Shown here: positions 33,258 through 41,265 of the stretch, one piece after another
Numbering within the stretch: position 1 is the first letter of the stretch
Layout: each line of letters opens with the position of its first letter
Made by a program: the position numbers and the translations under genes
The notes under the pieces: model-generated
Seen by the model: only the letters and a program-made list of their open reading frames with translations
The model's database searches: none
What the model was told of the DNA's origin: nothing
Origin: an uncultured Bacilli bacterium
Lineage (GTDB): Bacteria; Bacillota_I; Bacilli_A; RF39; UBA660
Assembly (NCBI GenBank): GCA_944358945.1
Contig: CALVSH010000028.1
Location: 1-43,127 of the forward strand
Direction of reading: 5' to 3'
DNA: 43,127 bases

Positions 33258-34439
33258 TTATTTTTTCTTGGTATTATATTTTTCAATTACTCGGTTATAG
33301 ATTGTTAGAACTTTCTTGGCATAGGTTTCCATACTATACTCTTTCATAACCTCTTTTAATTTCTTTTTTGTTGTTATGTGGAGAAGGGGTAAATTCATAT
33401 TACTTAGTACTTTATTTATGTAGTCATCTTGATTAGTAAATATACAATCTTTTGGAAGTAATTTAGTAAATACGGCATCATCTATACAAAGTGGTATGAT
33501 ATCTGATGCGATGGCTTCGATTACCGTTAACCCCTGAGTTTCTGATCTTGATGCAGTTGCGAAGATATTGGCACAGTGGTAATATGTCTGTATTTCTTCC
33601 TGTGGTATTGCTCCTGTGAAAATTACTTTGTCATAGATATTTAGTTCTCTTGATAAGTCAATATATTTATCTTTATCTGGTCCATCCCCTACTATTAAGA
33701 ATTTGATAGGCTTTTTTGTTTTTGTTAATAGTTGTTGATGGGCCTTTAGTAAAAATTCGAAGTTTTTTTCTTTCGCAAGGCGACCTACTGAAATAATTAC
33801 GTAATCACTTGGTAAAATATTATACTTTTCCTTGATTTCTTTTACTGCATGTTTTGAAATATTGACTTTCAAAAATTTATCTAGGTTAATACCGGTTGGA
33901 ATAACACTAACATTTTCTGTAATATCATATTTTTCTTTAAATAATTTATCAATTTTGTTTGTTGGGACAATCGTATGTTGAACTGTTTTTTTACAAAAAT
34001 ATATCGTTAGTTTTTTTACTACTTTTTTGCTGAATTTATTAAAGTGCCCTTTTGTTACATAATGTGTATAGTCTTCATATAATGTATGATAAGTATGGAC
34101 TAGTGGTAGTTTGTTTTTCTTAGCAATCTTTCTTGCTAGCATACCAATACCAAACTCGGTATGAGAGTGAATGATATCTAGATTCCAAGACTTTATTAAT
34201 TTGTATATTGAGTGTGAATAGTAATTACATAAGCGATAATCATATATTCTGGTTGGTACTCCTGGGATTCTTAATATTTTTGTATTCTCATCATATTTCC
34301 ATTTCGTTAGACTGTTGTTTACTGTCACTACGTAAACAGTATGTCCAAGTTTTGTTAGAGCATTTCTTAAATTTTCTACACTAGTTGATACTCCATTGAT
34401 ATATGGTGGATATGAATCTGTAAATAGTCCAATTCTCAT
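33258..34439 (-). CDS. GT4 glycosyltransferase, probable diacylglycerol glucosyltransferase
   Basis: The start, MRIGLFTDSYPPYINGVSTSV, is characteristic of GT4 enzymes that make glycolipids such as monoglucosyldiacylglycerol (Acholeplasma alMGS type). A GRLAKEKNFEFLL donor-site segment and the EX7E motif (ETQGLTVIE, about residues 305-313) are present. Length 393 is normal. It would transfer glucose from UDP-glucose to diacylglycerol at the inner membrane face, as an anchor for lipoteichoic acid or as a bilayer lipid. Acceptor is inferred. Confidence 0.9.
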   Translation of the reverse strand: MRIGLFTDSYPPYINGVSTSVENLRNALTKLGHTVYVVTVNNSLTKWKYDENTKILRIPGVPTRIYDYRLCNYYSHSIYKLIKSWNLDIIHSHTEFGIGMLARKIAKKNKLPLVHTYHTLYEDYTHYVTKGHFNKFSKKVVKKLTIYFCKKTVQHTIVPTNKIDKLFKEKYDITENVSVIPTGINLDKFLKVNISKHAVKEIKEKYNILPSDYVIISVGRLAKEKNFEFLLKAHQQLLTKTKKPIKFLIVGDGPDKDKYIDLSRELNIYDKVIFTGAIPQEEIQTYYHCANIFATASRSETQGLTVIEAIASDIIPLCIDDAVFTKLLPKDCIFTNQDDYINKVLSNMNLPLLHITTKKKLKEVMKEYSMETYAKKVLTIYNRVIEKYNTKKK

Positions 34440-34620
34440 ATTTGATTCTCCAATTTCTATCTTGATATAATAATTCTTTTTTATATATACATATATTATA
34501 CGACAAAAAATAGGATTTGGTTGGATTTTTTTTGGAATTATTTTTTGATGAGATTCATTTTTTGTTTTATAAAAGTAAATTCATAATATATAAAAAATCA
34601 GCATTTCTTTCTTTTTCTTG

Positions 34621-35532
34621 CTAATTCTTTTTGCTTGGTGTTAGCTTTTTTTGCATCCCGGGTTTTGATATTTTCTTTTCATAATCTGGGAAAAATATTG
34701 ATAAATTATATTGTCTAATATTCTCGTCGCTAACGATTACACTTATTACATCTTCGTTAAATGGAATAAGTTGATTTACTAAAAGTCTAAAGCGATTAAA
34801 ACAGTCTATTCCCTTTCCATCTTTAATAGCCATTTCTTCTACTGTATCATTGGTAGAATACTCATGATCAGCTATTTCTTCTCCATCAACCCAGATTTTT
34901 TCAGATATTTCTAGTTGGTCTTCACAATAACGCTTAGTTCCACTTATTTCTTTTATTGTTTTACCTTTATTAGTATGTTCCGATAAGTCCATGACTTTAT
35001 CACAGGATGTTTCTTGGTATACATATTTCTTTTTATCATAGTATTCATTCGTGTTTCGATAAATCAATAATTCTTCAATATTAAGCTGTTCTGTTTTCCT
35101 TTTAAAAGCTAGATATAGTCCTTTATCATCAATCTTAAATTCCAAAAATCCATACTTTTTACTCCATATATATAACGAAGGTATATCTCCCGTATTTATT
35201 TCAACATGATCAATTTCTTGATTATCTCTTTTTATATCAAATGAGTAGTCAAAATCTGTATTAGTAATAACATTCCCATCTTTATCATTATTTTTTCTTT
35301 CACACGTATAAGTAATATTGGAACTGTTGATTACCGTATGATATCCAAAGATTTTAGAATATCCTTTTTTTGAATTACCATTATACATTTTTTTGTATTG
35401 AATGTGGCCAACTTGATTTTGATTTTCGTCTAATATAATCCAACGGTTTGACCCATCTGGACCTAGTAGACTATATCCTAATAATTCTATTAATCTTTTT
35501 TCTTTCTCTAAATTATGTTCTATTATTCCCAT
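34621..35532 (-). CDS. unknown protein, member 3 of the paralogue family
   Basis: The 303-residue protein has the family motif near its start (LIELLGYSLLGPDGSNRWIILD...VGHI), a beta-rich tyrosine-heavy middle and a helical C-terminus with KKLTPSKKN at the end, similar to the KQLTKK end of the 29497 gene. It sits apart from the other two, 4.2 kb away, behind a clear AGGAGG. No signal, membrane span or catalytic motif is visible. The family looks lineage-specific. Confidence 0.78.
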   Translation of the reverse strand: MGIIEHNLEKEKRLIELLGYSLLGPDGSNRWIILDENQNQVGHIQYKKMYNGNSKKGYSKIFGYHTVINSSNITYTCERKNNDKDGNVITNTDFDYSFDIKRDNQEIDHVEINTGDIPSLYIWSKKYGFLEFKIDDKGLYLAFKRKTEQLNIEELLIYRNTNEYYDKKKYVYQETSCDKVMDLSEHTNKGKTIKEISGTKRYCEDQLEISEKIWVDGEEIADHEYSTNDTVEEMAIKDGKGIDCFNRFRLLVNQLIPFNEDVISVIVSDENIRQYNLSIFFPDYEKKISKPGMQKKLTPSKKN

Positions 35533-35899
35533 GAAGACCTCCTATTACCGATTTACTGATATCTTAATATCTATTGATGATTTTGTCAATGTGGTTGAAT
35601 AGAGAGAACTTTTCTTAATACTCTAAATTCATAAATTTTGATTACTGTTATGATTGTAATTTTTTTATAGATTATTAATCTTATACTTAGAATACTTTAC
35701 TAGTAAAAAAGAATTTTTTATAAGATGTTAGCTTTACTAGCTTTACTAGCTTTATTAACTTTTGATTTTTAAAGTTGATAAAGTTTTATTTTAAGATTGT
35801 TATTCATTTTTATAATTAAGTTTTTTTCTAATAGTTTATATTAATGACTTTTTCATGAAAAGTTGGTACAATTATTTTATGATTATTGGAGGAATTATT
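35533..35899. other. AT-rich intergenic region with short repeats
   Basis: No gene is seen in these 367 bases between divergent genes. A perfect 12-bp palindrome, TTTACTAGTAAA, lies at 35696-35707, and TTACTAG recurs at 35734-35740 and 35743-35749 within a 9-bp direct repeat. These could be operator sites for one of the flanking genes. Confidence 0.5.
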
Positions 35900-36121
35900 A
35901 TGCCATATTTAAAAGTAGGATATTTATTTCAGAAGAAATACGTAACTTATCAAGAAAGAAAATATGAAGTTTTTGAATTTATTGATTATGCAGTTGGCAT
36001 TCACTTTACAAATAGAAATTACAATGATATGTGTAATATAATTAGCGGAAACTATGATGGAATAAATGCAAGTATTATTAATAAAAATGCAAATGAGGGT
36101 GAATATGTTTTTTTTGACTGA
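35900..36121 (+). CDS. small protein upstream of and overlapping the ClpX-like gene
   Basis: The ATG at 35900 has GGAGG eight bases upstream, giving 73 residues; an earlier ATG at 35855 has no ribosome site. The product is a small mixed alpha/beta protein with no known motif. Its 3' end overlaps the start of the ClpX-like gene by 17 bases, so the two were co-translated. It may be a partner or adaptor for the AAA+ protein, which is inference. Confidence 0.65.
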   Translation: MPYLKVGYLFQKKYVTYQERKYEVFEFIDYAVGIHFTNRNYNDMCNIISGNYDGINASIINKNANEGEYVFFD

Positions 36122-37269
36122 TGATATTAATATGGCTATAAAAAATAATGGTAATAGTGTGAATTTTGCGAAAGTCCGGAAAAAACGAATTCAATCAACT
36201 GCAAAATATTATTTAAGAAATAATGGTAACGGATTAACAAAATTGTTAAATAAAGATTTAATATCATTTATAGAAAATAATAATAAAGGTCAAGCTGAAT
36301 TTGATGAAGATGTATTTGATAAGGATACAGATATATCGACTATGTATAAAAAAATTAAAAAAACAATAATTTCCCAGGATGAACAAATAATGCAGATACT
36401 TACAGCTTTATTTAAAAATCAAAAAATTGTGAACTCTGATTTCGATATGGACTTGATTGCTAAATTAAAAGAAAATATCTTAATTTATGGTTCTACAGGT
36501 ACAGGTAAAACAGAAATATTAAAAAGAATTTCTAGATTATATAATATTCCTATAGTTATTGAAGATGCCACCTCTCTTTCTGAGACTGGGTATCAGGGAA
36601 GAAATATTACTGATATGTTGGAAGATTTGTATCTAGCTGCCGGTAAAGATATAAATTTGGCTGAAAAAGGAATCTTGGTTATTGATGAGTTTGATAAACT
36701 TGCAGAAAAATCAGGTGACACACAATCTCATGTTTCTAGATTAGGAGTTCAAAGATCTTTATTAAAATTACTTGATGGTTCTTTATTCTATTTTGATGAT
36801 AAAAAATTTGATACATCAAGACTTTCAGTTGTTGCTTTAGGGGCATTTACAGGAATAGTAGATAATGACGATTATTCAAATGTATCTTCCGTGGATTTTG
36901 TAGATTATGGAATAATGCGAGAGTTAATGGGTAGATTCTCAAAACAATTTCTATGAATCCATTAGAAAAAGAAGATATAATTAAAATATTAAGGGAATCT
37001 GATTTTAGTCCATTAAATATTTATAAAAAATTATTTGAAATGTTAGATGTAAATTTTAAATTCAATGATGATTTTGTGGAATATGTTGCAGAGTTGGCAA
37101 TTTCAAAAAAAGTGGTGCGCGAAGTTTAAAAACTGTTTTTGATGACTGCATTAGTAGTGCTTTGTTTAGAATTTTTGCTGGTGAATATTCAAGTATTTCA
37201 TTAGTAAAACCTGATGAAGATAATAATAAAGCTTATGTTTTAACTAAGAAAAAAGCAAACAAAATATAA
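36105..37269 (+). pseudogene. ClpX-like AAA+ ATPase gene with two frameshifts
   Basis: The first part encodes a ClpX-type AAA+ core: ISQDEQI, Walker A GSTGTGKT, GYQGRNI, Walker B GILVIDEFDKLA and a late MRELMGRF. The N-terminus lacks the zinc-binding domain of true ClpX. The frame stops at 36954, but the ClpX C-terminal domain continues in a second frame from 36953 (MNPLEKEDIIKIL) and, after the A run at 37105-37111, in a third (SGARSLKTV) to 37269. Each break is repaired by adding one base, in a T run and an A run. It is either a decaying paralogue or an assembly artefact. Confidence 0.85.
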
Positions 37270-37340
37270 CTATATTACATATTAAGATATTTAAAATAAG
37301 AAATAACAATTATATAGATTAAATAATTGATTGTAAAAAT

Positions 37341-37369
37341 AGTAGTGAAAATTAACTACTGTTTTTTTT
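37341..37369 (+). terminator. terminator of the ClpX-like region
   Basis: AGTAGT and ACTACT form a short stem around GAAAATTA, followed by an eight-T run. Confidence 0.7.
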
Positions 37370-37488
37370 GTAAAAAATTATATAGAACTTTAGAAGAAAT
37401 TAGGTGGATAAACTAATTATATATACTTGTTCCTTTACTCAGTTGAGCATAGTAACTTTTTTTAGAATTGTTATGGTGGTCACTGGTC

Positions 37489-37515
37489 AAAAAAAAAGAC
37501 CTTAATAGGTCTTAC
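37489..37515 (-). terminator. terminator of the tRNA pair
   Basis: On the minus strand AAGACC and GGTCTT form a stem with a TATTAA loop, followed by a long T run, just past tRNA-Leu. Confidence 0.85.
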
Positions 37516-37525
37516 ATTCATAAAT

Positions 37526-37608
37526 GGTGCGAGTAACAGGAGTTGAACCTGCACGTCTAAGACACTAGATCCTAAGTCTAGCGCGTCTGCCAATTCCGCC
37601 ATACTCGC
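37526..37608 (-). tRNA. tRNA-Leu (anticodon TAG)
   Basis: Minus-strand cloverleaf with acceptor GCGAGTA/TACTCGC, D arm GCG...CGC, anticodon stem CTAGA/TCTAG around loop CTTAGGA, a long variable arm as in leucine tRNAs, discriminator A and an encoded CCA. Anticodon TAG reads CUA. Confidence 0.93.
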
Positions 37609-37627
37609 ACATAGCAAATTATATAAA

Positions 37628-37704
37628 TGGTGGACCCTACTGGACTCGAACCAGTGACCGCCCGGTTATGAGCCGGATGCTCTAACCAACTGAGCTAAGG
37701 GTCC
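37628..37704 (-). tRNA. tRNA with CAT anticodon, probably tRNA-Ile2
   Basis: Complete cloverleaf on the minus strand: acceptor GGACCCT/AGGGTCC, anticodon stem CCGG around CTCATAA, T stem CTGG, discriminator A and an encoded CCA. GGACC at the 5' end and the CGGCTCATAACCG arm match Bacillus-type tRNA-Ile2, whose CAT anticodon is changed to lysidine to read AUA. Elongator tRNA-Met cannot be fully ruled out. Confidence 0.85.
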
Positions 37705-37772
37705 ATGACTTTTTAATCATACCATATTTCTGGGCGGTCTGCAAGGATTTTTTTATATTTTTTTAAAGTCTT

Positions 37773-37880
37773 TTATTTATTTTTGGTTTCTTCATCATCA
37801 TAGACACTAGAAAGTTTTAAGGCACAGAAAAGAAATAAAATTAGTATAAATAAAATTATTCCTATTATAATATACCACAT
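37773..37880 (-). CDS. 35-residue single-span membrane peptide
   Basis: A short frame starts at an ATG (37880) with AGGGGAAG about six bases upstream and stops at 37773. The product is one hydrophobic helix (MWYIIIGIILFILILFLF, residues 1-18, continuing to about 22) followed by an acidic/basic tail. Length, site and composition suit a real small membrane protein, but no family is known to me. It lies between the tRNA pair and the antitoxin gene. Confidence 0.55.
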   Translation of the reverse strand: MWYIIIGIILFILILFLFCALKLSSVYDDEETKNK

Positions 37881-37979
37881 TATATCTTCCCCTTTTTTAT
37901 TAGTATATCATTTTATGTTTCTTTTTAATCATAATAAGATTGAAAAAACTATACTTTTCATGTATAGTTTACTTTAAAA

Positions 37980-39014
37980 TTAGAGTTCATTTTTTATTAA
38001 CGGATTATAGTTTTGATATAATTTATCACTATATTTAATAATATTATCTTTTGCTAGTCGATAAACATAAAAACTTTTAATAACATCTAATTCATCTATT
38101 TTTTTGTAATCATATTTTATATTTTCATATATCTTATCTGATACCATCCAATCTAGAGTTTTTTTGTCTGCTTTTATTTCATAATCTTCTGTTTCTTTGT
38201 CATCTAGCAGTGTAATAATACTTCCACTTTTTGCTCTATTAAAATCACTTTTACAATGAGCAAGTTCATGCAATAAAGCAAAATATATATCAGCATATCT
38301 TTTATGTTTTTTGGTAATAAAAATCGCAGGTTTATCATTTAATACTTTAAAGGCACCTCTTACCTTAGTTCCTTTTAAATCGTCTTCTATGGCTAAGAAA
38401 ATACCGTTCTCATTAAATTTTAGAATTAATTTATTTTCATCAAATAAGTTATTACTTGCCTCTTTTTTAATAAATTCTACCAATTTATCTATATTTTCTT
38501 TTGTATATTTTTCTACTTTTTGATTTTCAATAATTCTATTACATCTTTCTAACCATAAAGCTAATAATTCTGGCTTATCATTTTTACTTTTATAAAAAAT
38601 TACATTATTTTCTTTTGTTAATGAATTGGGATTTGTAATTCTTAAATATTTTAATATATCTTTTGCAATCATGTAATCATTTCTAGGGTCTCTATATACT
38701 AAATGGTATTTTTCAGATAATTCTTTATAACTAAACTTATTAATATAATTTCTAATAGTTATATGTTCCTCATCTAAATAATCTTTTATAATCTTATCCA
38801 TTTTGTAGTTTTGCTCTACATTTTCGATATAACTTACTGGAATACTAGTAATAAAAGATATGTTGTATATCATATTTTGAGATAGTTCAACATTACCCTT
38901 TATAATATCTATTAAGTTTTTAGAGGTTGTATTAATTCGATCAGCAAATTCTTTTATACTAATATTTTTGTATTCTAAAAATTCACCAAGTTCTTTACCA
39001 AATTTATTCATCAT
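37980..39014 (-). CDS. XRE-family regulator with ImmA/IrrE metallopeptidase domain (antitoxin)
   Basis: The N-terminus (about residues 4-60) is a helix-turn-helix of the XRE/HigA type, and the C-terminal half has the ImmA/IrrE zinc-protease site HELAH with a downstream acidic helix (DYEIKADKKTLDW). I start it at 39014/39011, where two ATGs overlap the stop of the upstream toxin gene (ATGATGAATAA); the ATG at 39056 lies deep in that gene. Such HTH-ImmA proteins act as antitoxins next to RelE/HigB-type toxins. The 344-residue frame is intact. Confidence 0.85.
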   Translation of the reverse strand: MMNKFGKELGEFLEYKNISIKEFADRINTTSKNLIDIIKGNVELSQNMIYNISFITSIPVSYIENVEQNYKMDKIIKDYLDEEHITIRNYINKFSYKELSEKYHLVYRDPRNDYMIAKDILKYLRITNPNSLTKENNVIFYKSKNDKPELLALWLERCNRIIENQKVEKYTKENIDKLVEFIKKEASNNLFDENKLILKFNENGIFLAIEDDLKGTKVRGAFKVLNDKPAIFITKKHKRYADIYFALLHELAHCKSDFNRAKSGSIITLLDDKETEDYEIKADKKTLDWMVSDKIYENIKYDYKKIDELDVIKSFYVYRLAKDNIIKYSDKLYQNYNPLIKNEL

Positions 39015-39341
39015 AAAATTTGAGTTTATCAGGAGAAAAGTCTTTATAATGGTCATAGCTCACATATACAAAGATTATGGTTTTTTCATCTTCTGATGGC
39101 ATTACAATTAACCTGATTACTCCTCCGTTTTTTTCTAAATTTAAAGACCAAGACCTTTATTTTGATGTTTTAATTGTTTAAATTTATATATCGTTGTCAT
39201 TATTGGATTGTTTTGTAACTCTTGAAACGTATTATGATTCGTAATCTTTTCTGTTATATCTTTTAGATTGGCTAATTCTTTTCTATACCTTTTTAATTTC
39301 TTTGCTGACTTATCAAAATTCTTTGTATATTCTATGTTCAT
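39004..39341 (-). pseudogene. RelE/HigB-like toxin gene with a frameshift
   Basis: The first 63 residues (MNIEYTKNFDKSAKKLKRY...) look like a RelE/HigB/YafQ-type mRNA interferase. The frame then stops at 39141 in sequence reading GLGL. Adding one base near 39147-39156 restores KGLWSLNLEKNGG, RLIVMPSEDEKTIIFVYV and HYKDFSP up to a stop at 39004, a normal toxin C-terminus of about 112 residues in total. The gene order toxin then antitoxin is that of HigBA. GGAGGG lies ten bases before the ATG. The toxin is probably inactive. Confidence 0.78.
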
Positions 39342-39394
39342 TAATTTTAAACCCTCCTTCTTTTCTCATCCACCTCCTTATCTCATTTATTTTT

Positions 39395-39423
39395 ATATTA
39401 ACATATAGGTTAATATATGTAAA
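39395..39423 (-). promoter_or_regulatory. autoregulated promoter of the toxin-antitoxin pair
   Basis: TTTACA (39418-39423) and TAATAT (39395-39400) have a 17-base spacer on the minus strand. An inverted repeat (TTAACATATA at 39398-39407 against TATATGTAA at 39414-39422) overlaps both boxes, as expected for an operator bound by the HTH antitoxin. Confidence 0.6.
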
Positions 39424-39460
39424 TACTAATTTCAAAAAAAATAAAAGATTTATTCATCTT

Positions 39461-40627
39461 TTACTTTTCTTCTAATAGAGTATTTATTTTATTTCTGGCA
39501 TTATCTACACTTTTAGTGTCTGGTATCATAGCAAATCCATAGTCATTTAATATAGATATGTAAGCATCATTTGTATCTGTACCATCGACTGATTGTGTAA
39601 TGAATTTCCATTCTGCACTATCGATTGTGTCTTTTGCAATACTAGTAATTAATTCTCTTGGGATAGATGTTTCGTATGTGTTTTCAAGGGACGTTAGTAT
39701 TTCGTTATAATTAACTATAGAGTTTGTTGTTTTTAACTTATCAAATATTGCGATAATTATCTTCTGACAATTTTGTTGTCTTACTCTGTCTCTTCCTACA
39801 AAAGCGTTTCTTTCGCGAGCAACTGTTAGTGTTTCAATACCATTTAATTCTTGGCATCCCTTTTTAACATATAGTTTCTTTTTACCAGAATCATTATAGT
39901 CGTTTTGAATTAAAGCATGAGTAGTTGTATATGCTTGATCAGAACAATAAGTAATTCCTCCTACAGCGTCTACTAGATCTACTAGACTTTCTGTATTTAT
40001 ATTAATGTCGTAATCTAGTGTTATACCAAGTAGATTTTCTAATGATTTTTTGCTTGTCTCTGTACCATAGGCATACATATGACTTAAAGAATCTTTTTTA
40101 CCATTAGTTCCAGATATTTCCATATAATAGTCTCTTGGAATACTTGTTAGTAATATTTCATGAGTATTTGTATTCACTGTAATTATGGCATTATAATCAA
40201 TTAAGCCTGCAAAATCTTTTCCAGCTGCATATATATTAAAGGTTTCTTTTATTTCGGTTAAAACATCTTTTTCTTCTTCTAAATCAAATTCATAAATTAC
40301 TTTTAATTTATCTTTATCTATTGTTGTATCTAGGTTTAATATAACATCATAACTAGCCTTATCCATTAACATAAAATCTATTTTGTTATCAATTACATCA
40401 TTTATCATGGATATAACATTATCATAAGATGATGTTTTTATAAAAAACTCATCTTCTATCTTTTTTAAAGCATCTTTCATACCTGAACTATTCTTATAAT
40501 AATAAATATTACCTTTAATATCTTTTTTGTTAAAATTATTTTCTTTAGAGGTAATGATATGATAAGTGGATACTTCTTTTTTTGTAGTACTAAAAGATTT
40601 ATTTAAAAAGTTATTAGCATAATATAA
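39461..40627 (-). pseudogene. LytR-CpsA-Psr (LCP) family gene, 5' truncated
   Basis: The LCP core is intact: TSIPRDYY, DSLSHMYAYG, LVDLVDAVGGITY, and RERNAFVGRDRVRQQNCQ with the conserved arginines. LCP enzymes attach wall polymers to peptidoglycan. Upstream an accessory domain of the CpsA type is open in the same frame back to about 40627, but there is no N-terminal membrane anchor and no ribosome site. The longest ATG start (40480) lies inside the accessory domain. A deletion seems to have removed its first part together with the 3' end of the Wzz-like gene. Confidence 0.75.
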
Positions 40628-41149
40628 ATTACGTTATCTTTTATATAATTTACATTATATGGTGATTTTGCTAGTTCTGCTTTATCAATTATCGCAACGT
40701 TTTCTAGATTGTAGATATCTTTTATTTCATCTGAAAATACTTCCGCTACTTCATCTGTTATTTTTCTAGCAGTCTTAGCATTTTTATTGCTTACTGTAAT
40801 CTTAATTAGTTCTGTATCTTCTACTGATGATGTTGTAATATTTTGAGATAATTCTTCGGTTGACATTTTTAAATCTAAGTTGTCAATTACTTGAGATAAT
40901 ACTTTTCTACTTTTAATAATTTCACTATAAGTACTTATTAAATTTTGATTTAATACAGAGTCTGTTTGACTGTATTCTTTTTTTACTTTCTCCTACTAAG
41001 ACAATTGTTGTGTTACTTTGATACATTGGTGTTCTTGTAAGTATTGTATAGATATTACCTATTACTACAATTACTATAACAGCAAGAAGTATCCAAAGTA
41101 TTTTTGTTTTAAAATAACTATACACTTCTTTTAAATTTATTTCTTCCAT
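40603..41149 (-). pseudogene. Wzz/CpsC-like chain-length gene, frameshifted and 3' truncated
   Basis: The start (ATG at 41149, with GGGAGGG upstream) encodes MEEINLKEVYSYFKTK, a first membrane span and a YQSNTTIVLVG segment typical of Wzz/CpsC polysaccharide co-polymerases. After a seven-A run (40978-40984) the frame is lost; removing one A restores SYSEII-type helices, STEELSQNITTSSVEDTELIKI and KAELAKSPYNVNY. The gene then ends just as the second membrane span begins (VIYIML), fused to the LCP gene. It is a broken envelope or capsule polysaccharide gene. Confidence 0.78.
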
Positions 41150-41183
41150 AAAACCCTCCCTAAAGACGTATAAATCGTTTGCT

Positions 41184-41212
41184 ATTATATAATAATTGTC
41201 GAACAGAGTCAA
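41184..41212 (-). promoter_or_regulatory. consensus sigma-A promoter of the Wzz/LCP pair
   Basis: TTGACT (41207-41212) and TATAAT (41184-41189) on the minus strand have a 17-base spacer, about 35 bases before the Wzz-like start. Confidence 0.82.
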
Positions 41213-41237
41213 TTAAAACTGTAAAAAGTCATGTGCA

Positions 41238-41265
41238 TAAAAAAAGCATATCCTTAGATACGCTC
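41238..41265 (-). terminator. gltX terminator
   Basis: On the minus strand AGCGTATC and GATATGCT form an 8-bp stem (one G-U pair) followed by seven T. Confidence 0.85.

Noticed and set aside
37105-37111. Programmed frameshift in the ClpX-like gene
   Set aside because: A second break at 36948-36952 lacks a slippery site, and ClpX proteins are not known to need frameshifting.
37521-37704. tRNA pair as an attachment site of an integrated element
   Set aside because: No integrase and no repeated tRNA 3' end were seen nearby.
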